A stretch of DNA of 64,000 nucleotides from positions 248,001-312,000 of the forward strand of contig JAVKCG010000008.1 in assembly GCA_040222875.1 (NCBI GenBank), written 5' to 3'. The position numbers and the translations under genes were made by a program. Of the stretch, positions 54,523 through 63,224 are shown piece after piece (the stretch's first letter is position 1; each line of letters begins with the position of its first letter). The stretch is from JAJCYL01 sp040222875 (GTDB lineage: Bacteria; Bacteroidota; Bacteroidia; Cytophagales; Cyclobacteriaceae). Under the pieces are notes generated by a model. That model was not told the origin of the DNA. It did no database searches and saw only the letters and a program-made list of their open reading frames with translations.

Positions 54523-57093
54523 ATGATTACAAAAGAGAAAATACATTTGAAAACGCAGAAAGCAACCCGGTTTGATTTTGACCATATTCTCCCGGGATTT
54601 TTCATATTATCTCTTCTCTTTTTTCTTTCCGGTGCTACCAGTTTGACTTTGCAGGTGATATGGATGTACCGTCTTGGTCTCATTTTCGGAAATGCCGCTT
54701 ATGCTACGGCGGCTACATTGGCCGCCTTTTTTCTGGGATTGTCCCTGGGAGGTTGGCTTAGTGGTCGGTTGTCCATTCGCTTGAAAAAACCCCTTACCGC
54801 TTATGGACTAATGGAAATGGGCATCGCCCTTACAGCTCTTTTCTTGTATCCTGGTTTGGATTTCTATGAAACTAACTATGCTGAGATCACAGCCTTATTT
54901 AGTAGTGACAGGACTTTGTTGACCTTGTCAAAATTTCTCTTTAGCACCACCCTTTTGATATTTCCGACCATGCTTATGGGTGGTACATTTCCCATGCTGG
55001 CGCAATTTATTGGAGAGAACAGCCATCTGGCTAGGCGCGGCACACTTTTATATACATTCAACACTCTTGGTGCAGCTGTTGGTGCCTTTATCGCTGGTTT
55101 TTTTCTCATTTCAAGCATTGGTGTCAACGCGACGTACGCTTATGCGCTCATTGTTGCATCCGCCATCGGTTTAGCTGCCGTGATCATAGACCGGCTACCT
55201 ATATGGAGCCATTTGAAGGGTTCCTCCAGTCAATGGGATCATTCGAGAAAAAATGATCATCAAAGCAAACCTCGCTCCGCTGATGCGATTGACTATAAAC
55301 TATTTGTTATTCTGGCATTTTCCTCCGGAATTCTCGCCCTATCAGCGGAAATGCTATGGACCCGCATGTTTGCTCAGGTTCTGCAAAACTCTGTTTATTC
55401 ATTCTCAGCCATAATAGTGGTTTTTTTGATCGCTTTGGGATGCGGTGGAGGACTGTCTCACTGGCTCGTGCGTATAGCTGCACCTGTCATTCCTGCGCTT
55501 TTAGCACTCCTCTCCATGGCTGCTATCTTCGTAGGATTAACGCCCTTTGTTTTCAACATTGCCACTGACGGAATGGCCTACCTTTCACCATCCGCATCAT
55601 GGCCTCAGTATATTAGATCGGTTTTTTGGCTCGCCTTTTTGGTGGTCTTCCCACCAACCTTGGTATTGGGCGCCATATTTCCTTTTTTATTGAAGTTATC
55701 TCCATCCATAGATCAGAAGTCCGGGAGGTTCGTTGGTAAACTGGTTTTATTCAATTCTTTAGGGAGCACAGTAGGCCCACTGATTGCCGGTTTAGTACTA
55801 ATAGATCTACTAGGGCTTTGGGGCAGTATTAAAGTCATCGCTCTTGGTTATGGTGGTATGGCTTTCCTCATAGCCTTTAATCAACCACTGAAAAAGAAAA
55901 AATGGGCAGCCTTACCTTTAGCCGGAATTATTGCGATTCTTACACTCGCCGAGCCTTCAAGCGTGAAATTGGAGCCCGGTCAAAGAGTCCTTGAAACCTG
56001 GCAATCCTCGGATGGGATTGTGTCTGTTGTTCAATCCGGAGAAAATGTCCAAATAAGATTGAATAACTATTATGTGCTAGGTGATTCCCGGTCCGCATTA
56101 GTGGAGCAAATGCAAGGGCATATACCGCTTTTGATCCACCCCAATCCGAAAAAAGTATTATTTCTTGGAATGGGAACGGGTATTACCGCAGGGGCCTCCA
56201 TTAGTCATGATGTGGGTCGGGTTGTCACGGTGGAGTTGGTCTCAGATGTCATAACCGCTGCTCAGCGTTATTTCTCGCCACTGCTCAATGGGCTCTTTGA
56301 GGATAGGCGGGTGGAAGTCATTGCCGATGATGCCCGCAATTACCTTCTAGGGACGTCAGAAAAATTTGATGTTATTGTAGGGGACCTCTTTACTCCATGG
56401 CATGCCGGTACGGGAAGTCTATATTCTGCCGAACACTTTGAAAGAGTGAAAGGCCAATTGACTCCTGGCGGGCTTTTTGCTCAGTGGCTGCCGTTATATC
56501 AACTTACTCCTCGCAGCTTTGAAACCATAGCAGCAACGTTCGCTTCTATTTTCCCCCAGGTGACCCTTTGGCGAGCCGATTTTTCCGGCTCTCGCCCCAG
56601 TATTGCACTTATTGGTCAGACAGAAGATACCAAACTTGATCAGGCTACACTCAAAAGAAATATTGTTAATGTTCTGGACCCAGCTAACCCATCACAAAAT
56701 AGTAAAGACCACATGGTAGGCCTTTTTTATCTGGGAAATTTTGAAACCATTCGAGATCGCTTTGTTCATGCACCTCTCAATACAGATAATAGACGAACTA
56801 TTGAATACATGGTACCTATTTGGACTCAAACGGCTAATGCAGGTGACGAAACCTATTTGGTCGGAAAGCAATTGGAGAGCCTTTTGATCGATTTGTCTAG
56901 CGGCTTACCTGCTCAAAGAGATCCGTATCTTTCTCTGCTTCCATCTAATGAGATTAAATATGTAAGGGCCGGCCTCCTGTATTACATTTATCATCATCTG
57001 CTCGATCAAGGCCGGGAAAATGAAGCGAAGGAGATACTAGGACAGATACGTGGTTTGGCACCCGATTTTTTGTCAGGTGCCACCATTAAATAA
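54523..57093 (+). CDS. Fused multi-helix transporter/spermidine synthase-like membrane protein
   Basis: An 856-residue protein. Residues about 25-480 have 12 or more hydrophobic helices (LSGATSLTLQVIWMYRLGL; MLMGGTFPMLAQF; FSSGILALSAEMLWTRMFAQ), the pattern of the fused-MFS/spermidine-synthase family. Residues about 540-720 have the methyltransferase-like fold (VLFLGMGTGITAGASI, then VVTVELVSDVI, then VIVGDLFTPWHAGTGSLYS). The GDLFTPW replaces the Asp-rich D..DP of true polyamine aminopropyltransferases, so catalysis is uncertain. It lies between SusD and two ECF sigma factors. Confidence 0.85.
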   Translation: MITKEKIHLKTQKATRFDFDHILPGFFILSLLFFLSGATSLTLQVIWMYRLGLIFGNAAYATAATLAAFFLGLSLGGWLSGRLSIRLKKPLTAYGLMEMGIALTALFLYPGLDFYETNYAEITALFSSDRTLLTLSKFLFSTTLLIFPTMLMGGTFPMLAQFIGENSHLARRGTLLYTFNTLGAAVGAFIAGFFLISSIGVNATYAYALIVASAIGLAAVIIDRLPIWSHLKGSSSQWDHSRKNDHQSKPRSADAIDYKLFVILAFSSGILALSAEMLWTRMFAQVLQNSVYSFSAIIVVFLIALGCGGGLSHWLVRIAAPVIPALLALLSMAAIFVGLTPFVFNIATDGMAYLSPSASWPQYIRSVFWLAFLVVFPPTLVLGAIFPFLLKLSPSIDQKSGRFVGKLVLFNSLGSTVGPLIAGLVLIDLLGLWGSIKVIALGYGGMAFLIAFNQPLKKKKWAALPLAGIIAILTLAEPSSVKLEPGQRVLETWQSSDGIVSVVQSGENVQIRLNNYYVLGDSRSALVEQMQGHIPLLIHPNPKKVLFLGMGTGITAGASISHDVGRVVTVELVSDVITAAQRYFSPLLNGLFEDRRVEVIADDARNYLLGTSEKFDVIVGDLFTPWHAGTGSLYSAEHFERVKGQLTPGGLFAQWLPLYQLTPRSFETIAATFASIFPQVTLWRADFSGSRPSIALIGQTEDTKLDQATLKRNIVNVLDPANPSQNSKDHMVGLFYLGNFETIRDRFVHAPLNTDNRRTIEYMVPIWTQTANAGDETYLVGKQLESLLIDLSSGLPAQRDPYLSLLPSNEIKYVRAGLLYYIYHHLLDQGRENEAKEILGQIRGLAPDFLSGATIK

Positions 57094-57099
57094 ACCGTT

Positions 57100-57684
57100 A
57101 TGAGAGATCAAACGATCGAAATAGCACATCCCAAAAGAAAACCCTCAACTTACGAAATTTTTGAAAGGGAGCTTCTCCCACATTATGACTACCTCTATGC
57201 TTACGCAGTTAGATCACTTCGAGACACAGACATGGCAAAGGATATACTCCAAGATGTTTACGCCCAAGCCTTTCAATACATTGATAGGTATGAAGCTGGT
57301 ACTAACGGATCAGCCTGGTTGTTCAAGATCTTAAGAAACAGATTGATCTATGAGTATCATAAAATAAAGGCAGGCCAAAGACTAATTCGCATGGATTTCA
57401 CTGAGGCAGAACAAGCTGGTTTATTGAAGTTTTCAGCAAATCCGGCGTCCTACTCAGTAGTTGTGGATGATCTTTTTGTTGTTGCCTTCAATGAGCTTAA
57501 GGCCGAGTTCAAAGCAGTTCTCACTTTACATGATTTCCATGGCTATGACTATGTGGAGATTTCTCACATTTTAGCCATACCGGTCGGAACAGTCAGATCA
57601 AGGATTTATTACGCCAAAAAAACCTTAATGAGCAAGTTGCCACCAGCTAAAGAAGATTTTTTGGAAGAAAAATTATCATTCTAG
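57100..57684 (+). CDS. ECF sigma factor, tandem copy 1
   Basis: A 194-residue sigma-70 family protein with region 2 (LLPHYDYLYAYAVRSLRDTDMAKDILQDVYAQAFQ) and region 4 (DYVEISHILAIPVGTVRSRIYYAKKTL). It follows the spermidine synthase-like gene by 6 bp. No anti-sigma gene is adjacent. It shares the ILQD, TNG and GTV..R motifs with the next gene, indicating a tandem duplication. Confidence 0.9.
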   Translation: MRDQTIEIAHPKRKPSTYEIFERELLPHYDYLYAYAVRSLRDTDMAKDILQDVYAQAFQYIDRYEAGTNGSAWLFKILRNRLIYEYHKIKAGQRLIRMDFTEAEQAGLLKFSANPASYSVVVDDLFVVAFNELKAEFKAVLTLHDFHGYDYVEISHILAIPVGTVRSRIYYAKKTLMSKLPPAKEDFLEEKLSF

Positions 57685-57700
57685 TTATAGTTTGCCTGTG

Positions 57701-58261
57701 ATGAAAGAAAGGAATGAGAGTAAGCAGGACTATGAAGTTTTTGAAAAAGAAATACTACCGCATTATCGGAACCTTTATTACTATGTGTGTAAATCAATCA
57801 AAGACCCCGATTTAGCCAAAGATATTCTCCAAGACGCATATACCCTGGCGTTCAAGTACATTGATTCATTCGAACCGGGAACCAATGGTTTGGCTTGGAT
57901 ACACACGATCTTGAAAAATACTATAGTGAATAATATCCGCAAAGCAAAATCCAGAGGCAAGGATGATTTGATGAATTATGAGGTGGCCGAGAACTTTGGT
58001 TTATTGTCTAACTACTCCAAAAGTGGATCCTATTATGAATCAAATGTTGAGTCCAAAGGTTTTGGAGACAGTCTGATTAAAGCATTTGATACACTTAATT
58101 CCAAACATAAAACTGTCATGATTTTGTCTGAGTTATATGGTTACAATTACGCCGAAATAGCGAGAATACTCGATACCCCGAAAGGAACGGTGATGTCAAG
58201 GTTGCACCGCGCAAAAAAGACGTTGAGAACCAAAATGTTAGAGTCGGGTACAAATGAATGA
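57701..58261 (+). CDS. ECF sigma factor, tandem copy 2
   Basis: A 186-residue sigma-70 family protein paralogous to the preceding one: region 2 is DPDLAKDILQDAYTLAFKYIDSFEPGTNG and region 4 is YNYAEIARILDTPKGTVMSRLHRAKKTLR. The ATG at 57701 is preferred over a TTG three codons earlier. It overlaps the Wzi-like gene by 8 bp. No anti-sigma factor accompanies it. Confidence 0.9.
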   Translation: MKERNESKQDYEVFEKEILPHYRNLYYYVCKSIKDPDLAKDILQDAYTLAFKYIDSFEPGTNGLAWIHTILKNTIVNNIRKAKSRGKDDLMNYEVAENFGLLSNYSKSGSYYESNVESKGFGDSLIKAFDTLNSKHKTVMILSELYGYNYAEIARILDTPKGTVMSRLHRAKKTLRTKMLESGTNE

Positions 58262-59915
58262 AAGAAAAGGAGATTGCAAATTACTGATGTCCTGTTTATG
58301 GATAATCTTCTCTCGCCCTGTCCTTAGCCAGGGGCTTATTTCTGTTAATGACTACATCCGTGACTACTCGCGAGTCCTGGAGATTCAGGGAGAAAATATC
58401 CTAAATCCAATTATTATAAGCAACAATCAACACTCAATTTGGGTAATAGACACTTTAAAGAATCGCTCATTTAATCGCTGGTATGAAAAATTGGATAATT
58501 ACTCCGCGCCTGATCTTTCAGGGTTCAATGTCTATCTCATTAGTCCAAGAGTTGGCTATGTGTTCAGCTCCAAATATTCCCGACCCTACAACGATGGCCC
58601 GATGTGGACTGGCAAAGGATCGACAATTGAAGTGAATGCCGGGTTTAAAGTTAAATGGGGTCCGATCACTGGTGTCCTTTATCCTAACTTTTACTATGCT
58701 CAAAACGAACATTTTCAACGACAGTCCCCCGGCAAGACAGGGCTGAATCCCAGACAGAACGATCTGAATTACCAGCTTTCTAATAAGATTGATTGGGTGC
58801 AGATCTTTGGTTATGATCCCTTCACCGATTTTAATCTCGGGCAAAGTAGTATATCCCTGGAACTTGGACCGGCATCTGTCAAATTTGGTACGGAAAATAT
58901 GTGGTGGGGTCCTGCTGTCCTCAATCCGATCATGATAAGCAATACCGCCCCTGGATTTCCCCACCTCACTTTGGGGACTAAAAAACCTTTACAATCAAAA
59001 TTTGGAGATTTTGAACTATATGCGTTCTGGGGTCAACTCAAGGAATCTCAATATTTTGATGACAATCCCCTTAATGATAAGCGACTGATCTCAGGATTGT
59101 CATTCGGATATCGTCCATCTTTTGCAGAAGATTTGAAAGGAATCTCTATCGGTGTTGGAAGGATCATCTATAAAGCGTGGCCGGTAACCGGGATTTCTCC
59201 TGGCGATATGCTCCTAGGTTTCAAGAAGATTGGCCCTAACTTTGAACAGGACGAGAATGGGGAGATCATCTATAATGAGGCTGATCAATATAACTCTTTA
59301 AATGTACGTTGGTTTTTAGAAGAGTCCGGGGTCGAGCTCTATTTCGAATGGGTGCAAAATGACGCCTGGCTGAATTCGCAAGATGTTTTGTACACCCTGG
59401 GTTTTCAGAAACTGCATCAAGTCGATAATGCCACCTGGCGATTGGGGATTGAGCAAACTTCACTCGCTGCTGCAAGGACCCGGGAAAATAGCAAGGACCT
59501 TTACACTCACCCGGTGGTTACTCAGGGATTTACCAATAAGGGCAATCTGTTGGGAGCACCCATCGGCCCAGGTTCCAAGAGTCAATTCATACAACTGGAT
59601 AGATTTAATAATAAAGGCAAGTACGGTTTTTCCATTAACCGCATTCGGTTTAACGATGATTTCTTCTTCAGGCAATTTGGACCAACCGGGGATTTTTCAA
59701 GGCACGACGTGGAATGGAACTTTGAGTTGGAAGCCGTTCGATTTCTAAAGAACTACGAAATATCCGGAAAATTCATTTATTCAAGAAGAATGAACTGGCA
59801 TTTTTATCATAATCTCGATGTCAACAATTTCCAGCTTCTGACTTCTATAAAATGGCACCTTATTAATAGGCCTATTATTACCATTGGAAACAAGAACAGG
59901 GTCATCAAACAATAG
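58254..59915 (+). CDS. Capsule assembly Wzi-family outer-membrane protein
   Basis: A 553-residue beta-barrel protein of the Wzi family, which in enteric bacteria anchors capsule to the cell surface. A signal peptide (LLMSCLWIIFSRPVLSQG) is followed by barrel strands; the family pattern includes LELGPASVKFGTENMWWGPAVLNPIMISNTAPGFPHLTLG and SGLSFGYRPSFAEDLKGISIGVGRIIYK. No polysaccharide synthesis genes flank it here, so its partner genes are elsewhere or it serves another surface polymer. Confidence 0.88.
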   Translation: MNERKGDCKLLMSCLWIIFSRPVLSQGLISVNDYIRDYSRVLEIQGENILNPIIISNNQHSIWVIDTLKNRSFNRWYEKLDNYSAPDLSGFNVYLISPRVGYVFSSKYSRPYNDGPMWTGKGSTIEVNAGFKVKWGPITGVLYPNFYYAQNEHFQRQSPGKTGLNPRQNDLNYQLSNKIDWVQIFGYDPFTDFNLGQSSISLELGPASVKFGTENMWWGPAVLNPIMISNTAPGFPHLTLGTKKPLQSKFGDFELYAFWGQLKESQYFDDNPLNDKRLISGLSFGYRPSFAEDLKGISIGVGRIIYKAWPVTGISPGDMLLGFKKIGPNFEQDENGEIIYNEADQYNSLNVRWFLEESGVELYFEWVQNDAWLNSQDVLYTLGFQKLHQVDNATWRLGIEQTSLAAARTRENSKDLYTHPVVTQGFTNKGNLLGAPIGPGSKSQFIQLDRFNNKGKYGFSINRIRFNDDFFFRQFGPTGDFSRHDVEWNFELEAVRFLKNYEISGKFIYSRRMNWHFYHNLDVNNFQLLTSIKWHLINRPIITIGNKNRVIKQ

Positions 59916-60004
59916 ACAGAATTTTATAAATAATTATAGGAATTTCATAACAACTCAAGGAGTATAATCTATAATTTGAAAGTTAACTTTTAGGCATTAA
60001 TAAC

Positions 60005-60614
60005 ATGAGCACGTATTCCATTTTATCAAAAATATGGTTTGTAACCGATGCATTCAGGTTGTGAGTAAAGAGCTGGCTAAACTAAATGCGGAAGTTACCG
60101 ATGTTCAACTCGGTGAGGTCAATAACGCCAGGCCATGTCTTCTGAAAAAATGAAAGAAGTAGAGGCAATTCTTTACCAGAGAGGTCTTAAACTGTTGGAA
60201 GATAACAGCCGCAAGATTATCGAGAAGATCAAAACCACTATCATTGATCTGGTTCATAACCCTGATGTACGCTTAAGCCTTAAGCTCTCTGCCTACCTGG
60301 TTAAGGAATTAGGTAAGGACTATAATTATCTTAGCCGGCTGTTTTCTTCAGTAGAGAACATGACCATAGAAAGATACCTGATCTCGCAGAAAATTGAACG
60401 AGCAAAAGAACTGTTGGTCTATGATGAGATAACTTTAAGCGAAATAGCCAATCACTTGGACTATAGCAGCGTCCAACACCTCTCCAGCCAATTCCGCAAG
60501 ATCACCGGAATGTCACCACCCCATTTTAGAAAAACTTTTATCATCTCGGAGAATACCACTGGATTAAGTAGTCAACTTTTGAACTATTCAACTCTCGAGT
60601 CTATTTTCTTTTAA
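60005..60614 (+). pseudogene. HMA-AraC transcriptional regulator split by two frameshifts
   Basis: The 3' part (60135-60614, 159 codons) is an AraC-type helix-turn-helix (ITLSEIANHLDYSSVQHLSSQFRKITGMSPPHF). In related Bacteroidota proteins a heavy-metal-associated domain precedes it. Here that domain reads VFHFIKNMVCNRCIQVVSKELAKLNAEVTDVQLGEV in a different frame (60034-60153), and the likely first codons (ATG at 60005) are in a third. Two apparent 1-base losses (near 60008 and 60130) explain this. It may be a decaying gene or two assembly errors. As it stands only the HTH part, from ATG 60135, is translatable. Confidence 0.7.
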
Positions 60615-60684
60615 AAATACATTTATGAAAAAGCGCCTAACACCACATATTGAGTACATTAAAGGCTTCTTCGCTATCACTTTG

Positions 60685-62256
60685 ATGAAAGTGCTTCCTT
60701 TAACATTGATTCATTTAGTCTTGGCCTGTAGTCCTCAGCAAGAAAAGTCTTCAGACCAGCAAAGCATCAACCTTTCGGATGAAGTTACTATAGCCGAGAT
60801 CCAAGAAGCCTATCACAACGGAACCTATTCCATCACGGACGTAACTAATTTCTACCTAAAGAGGATCCAAAATATTGACCAGAATGGCATTGCGCTTAAT
60901 TCTGTGTTAACCATCAACCCGGAAGCCATGAACATTGCTGCTATTCTAGATCAAGAAATGCTAAATGGTGATATACGGGGACCACTTCATGGCATTCCAG
61001 TGCTATTAAAAGATAATATTGATACAGGTGATGAAATGCCCTGTACCGCTGGGTCTATTGTTATGAAAGATGCTTATCCCCAAAAGGATAGCCCGCTGGC
61101 GGCCCAATTGAGGGCTGCTGGTGCTGTCATACTAGGTAAAACCAACCTCAGTGAATGGGCAAATTTTCACTCCACCTACTCATCAAGTGGTTGGAGTAGT
61201 CTTGGGGGACAGACCAAGAATCCTTATGACCTTACTCGCAATCCCTGTGGATCAAGCGCTGGATCGGGGGTTGCGGTTTCAGCAAATCTCTGCGTTATCG
61301 CCATTGGCACCGAAACAAACGGTTCTATTGTCTGCCCTTCTACCAGCAATGGAATCGTTGGGATAAAACCGACTGTCGGATTGGTTAGCAGAACCGGGAT
61401 CATTCCCATTTCATTCACCCAGGATACGGGTGGTCCTATGGCACGTACATTGACCGATGCCGTGATCTGCCTCGGAGCTTTGACCGCTGTTGATTCAGCT
61501 GATAGAAAAACCCTTTCGCAGGATCGTGTGGCTTACCAGGATTATACCGCATTTCTCAATGAAAATGGTATATCGGGCAAAAGATTGGGATTTTATAAAA
61601 GTAGATTGAACGATAATCAGCGCCTGACTGAGGTCATACAAGAAGCAATAACATTTTTTGAATCCAAAGGGGCAACCATTATCGAATTGGATGAGTTCCT
61701 GAACAAAGATACTGAGCCGCATTCATTTAAGTTGATGTTGTATGAATTCAAGGATGGCCTTAATAGATATTTTCAACAGTTGGGGGACAATTCACCCATC
61801 AAGAATCTGGAAGAATTGATCGACCGTACTTTGAACGATTCTTTAGAGATGAGATATTTTGATCATGCGCTCCTTAAACAGGCACAGGACAAAGGTAATT
61901 TGCAGGAAGAAGAGTACCTTGAGGCGCTGCAAAAAGCCAGGGATCTTTCAAGGACAGAAGGTATCGACAAGGTAATGAATGAATACCAATTAGATGCCAT
62001 CATCGCCCCGACCGGCTCCCCCGCCTGGAAAACAGATCTTACCAATGGAGACCATTACACTATTTATAGCAGTTCCCCCGCGGCGATAGCAGGGTACCCT
62101 AATATAACGGTACCTATGGGGCAGATCGATGGCCTGCCGGTGGGGATTTCTATCTTTGGTCGACCTTGGTCAGAACCAAAGCTTATTGAGATTGCCTATG
62201 GTTTCGAACAAGGTACTAAGCACCGTTTTTCCCCTGGGTTTAGTTCAGGTTTATAA
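60685..62256 (+). CDS. Amidase-family lipoprotein
   Basis: A 523-residue amidase signature enzyme. The Ser-cisSer-Lys triad segments are seen: GIPVLLKDNIDTG (Lys) and NPCGSSAGSGVAVSANLCVIAIGTETNGSIVCPSTSNGIVGIKPT (Ser residues). The N terminus from ATG 60685 gives MKVLPLTLIHLVLACSPQQ, a lipoprotein signal; the frame from 60625 is 20 codons longer but masks it. It hydrolyses an amide, possibly a fatty-acid amide or peptide amide, at the cell surface; substrate unknown. Confidence 0.9.
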   Translation: MKVLPLTLIHLVLACSPQQEKSSDQQSINLSDEVTIAEIQEAYHNGTYSITDVTNFYLKRIQNIDQNGIALNSVLTINPEAMNIAAILDQEMLNGDIRGPLHGIPVLLKDNIDTGDEMPCTAGSIVMKDAYPQKDSPLAAQLRAAGAVILGKTNLSEWANFHSTYSSSGWSSLGGQTKNPYDLTRNPCGSSAGSGVAVSANLCVIAIGTETNGSIVCPSTSNGIVGIKPTVGLVSRTGIIPISFTQDTGGPMARTLTDAVICLGALTAVDSADRKTLSQDRVAYQDYTAFLNENGISGKRLGFYKSRLNDNQRLTEVIQEAITFFESKGATIIELDEFLNKDTEPHSFKLMLYEFKDGLNRYFQQLGDNSPIKNLEELIDRTLNDSLEMRYFDHALLKQAQDKGNLQEEEYLEALQKARDLSRTEGIDKVMNEYQLDAIIAPTGSPAWKTDLTNGDHYTIYSSSPAAIAGYPNITVPMGQIDGLPVGISIFGRPWSEPKLIEIAYGFEQGTKHRFSPGFSSGL

Positions 62257-62261
62257 GGCAC

Positions 62262-62582
62262 ATGTGTATTGCAAGTGAAATCAAGATAGGGCTGCTTTAT
62301 GTTGCCCTTTTCAATGCAATTACCATGGGATCTGATCAATGGGCCATTAGGATAGAATCAAAACAGGAGGGTCGGCTCGTTTCATCTCTTTCTGCCACCA
62401 GGATCAATGAAGCGCAGGGCACTGCAGATGTAGCGATTATCATTGCGAAAATGCTCAGGGAAGATAAATTTCCACATGGCTTATACCATTTGGAAGAGGT
62501 AGCAAAACCTCCAGAGATCTTTAATCAATTAGCCGGAGTTACTTTTTCTGAAAACCTTTCGAATAGACTTATATTAGCCTAG
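62262..62582 (+). pseudogene. Possible C-terminal fragment of a saccharopine-dehydrogenase-like (trans-acting enoyl reductase) protein
   Basis: A 106-codon ORF. The stretch WAIRIESKQEGRLVSSLSA followed by GTADVAIIIAKML and ending KPPEIFNQLAGVTF looks like the C terminus of a saccharopine dehydrogenase-like reductase. No N-terminal Rossmann part is present, so it is probably a remnant, though a short independent gene is possible. The similarity is judged by eye. Confidence 0.35.
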
Positions 62583-62609
62583 AATATATCATCTTAAAAA
62601 TACTATTCA

Positions 62610-63224
62610 ATGAATACATCAAACCTTTTAACCATTGTGCTTATCGCCGGTTTAATGGCTTGCGGACCAGCAGAACGTAAAAACGAAACGGTTCAGCAGG
62701 ACGCTGAACATCAGGAAAGTGAGCATGATCACGGAGAGCATCAAGCTTCGGAAACTTCTGCTCCCTCTAATACCGGAAGCCCAAGAAAGGCTTCTATGAG
62801 CAATGTAGGTCCTGCCCATATCCACATTGATTACTCCGCACCCAGTGTAAGGGGAAGAGTAATTTGGGGAGGCCTTGTAGCTTATGATCAGGTCTGGGTC
62901 ACTGGGGCTCATAAGGCAACCAATATTAACTTTCCCAGTGATGTGAAGATCGATAACCAGATAGTACCACAGGGAAAGTATGCTCTTTTTACGATTCCGG
63001 GAAAAGATCAATGGACAATCATTATCAATAAGAATTGGGATCAACATTTAGCAGACGAATACAATGAAACAGAAGACGTGTTGAGGTTTACTGTAAATCC
63101 CGAAGAATTGGGTGAAGTACAAGAACAACTGACCTATGAAGTGAAAGCTACAGAAGGGAACAAAGGAGTAATATCAATTTCATGGGATAAGCTAAAAGTT
63201 TCATTTGAGGTTGAGGTTGTCTAA
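62610..63224 (+). CDS. DUF2911-family lipoprotein
   Basis: A 204-residue protein with a lipoprotein signal (LLTIVLIAGLMACGPAE) and a His-rich linker (EHQESEHDHGEHQ). The body has the DUF2911 pattern: AHIHIDYSAPSVRGRVIWGGLVAYDQVWVTGAHKATNI and FTIPGKDQWTIIINKNWDQH. Members are secreted and uncharacterised. It ends directly at the next gene's start (TAA then ATG). Confidence 0.88.
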   Translation: MNTSNLLTIVLIAGLMACGPAERKNETVQQDAEHQESEHDHGEHQASETSAPSNTGSPRKASMSNVGPAHIHIDYSAPSVRGRVIWGGLVAYDQVWVTGAHKATNINFPSDVKIDNQIVPQGKYALFTIPGKDQWTIIINKNWDQHLADEYNETEDVLRFTVNPEELGEVQEQLTYEVKATEGNKGVISISWDKLKVSFEVEVV

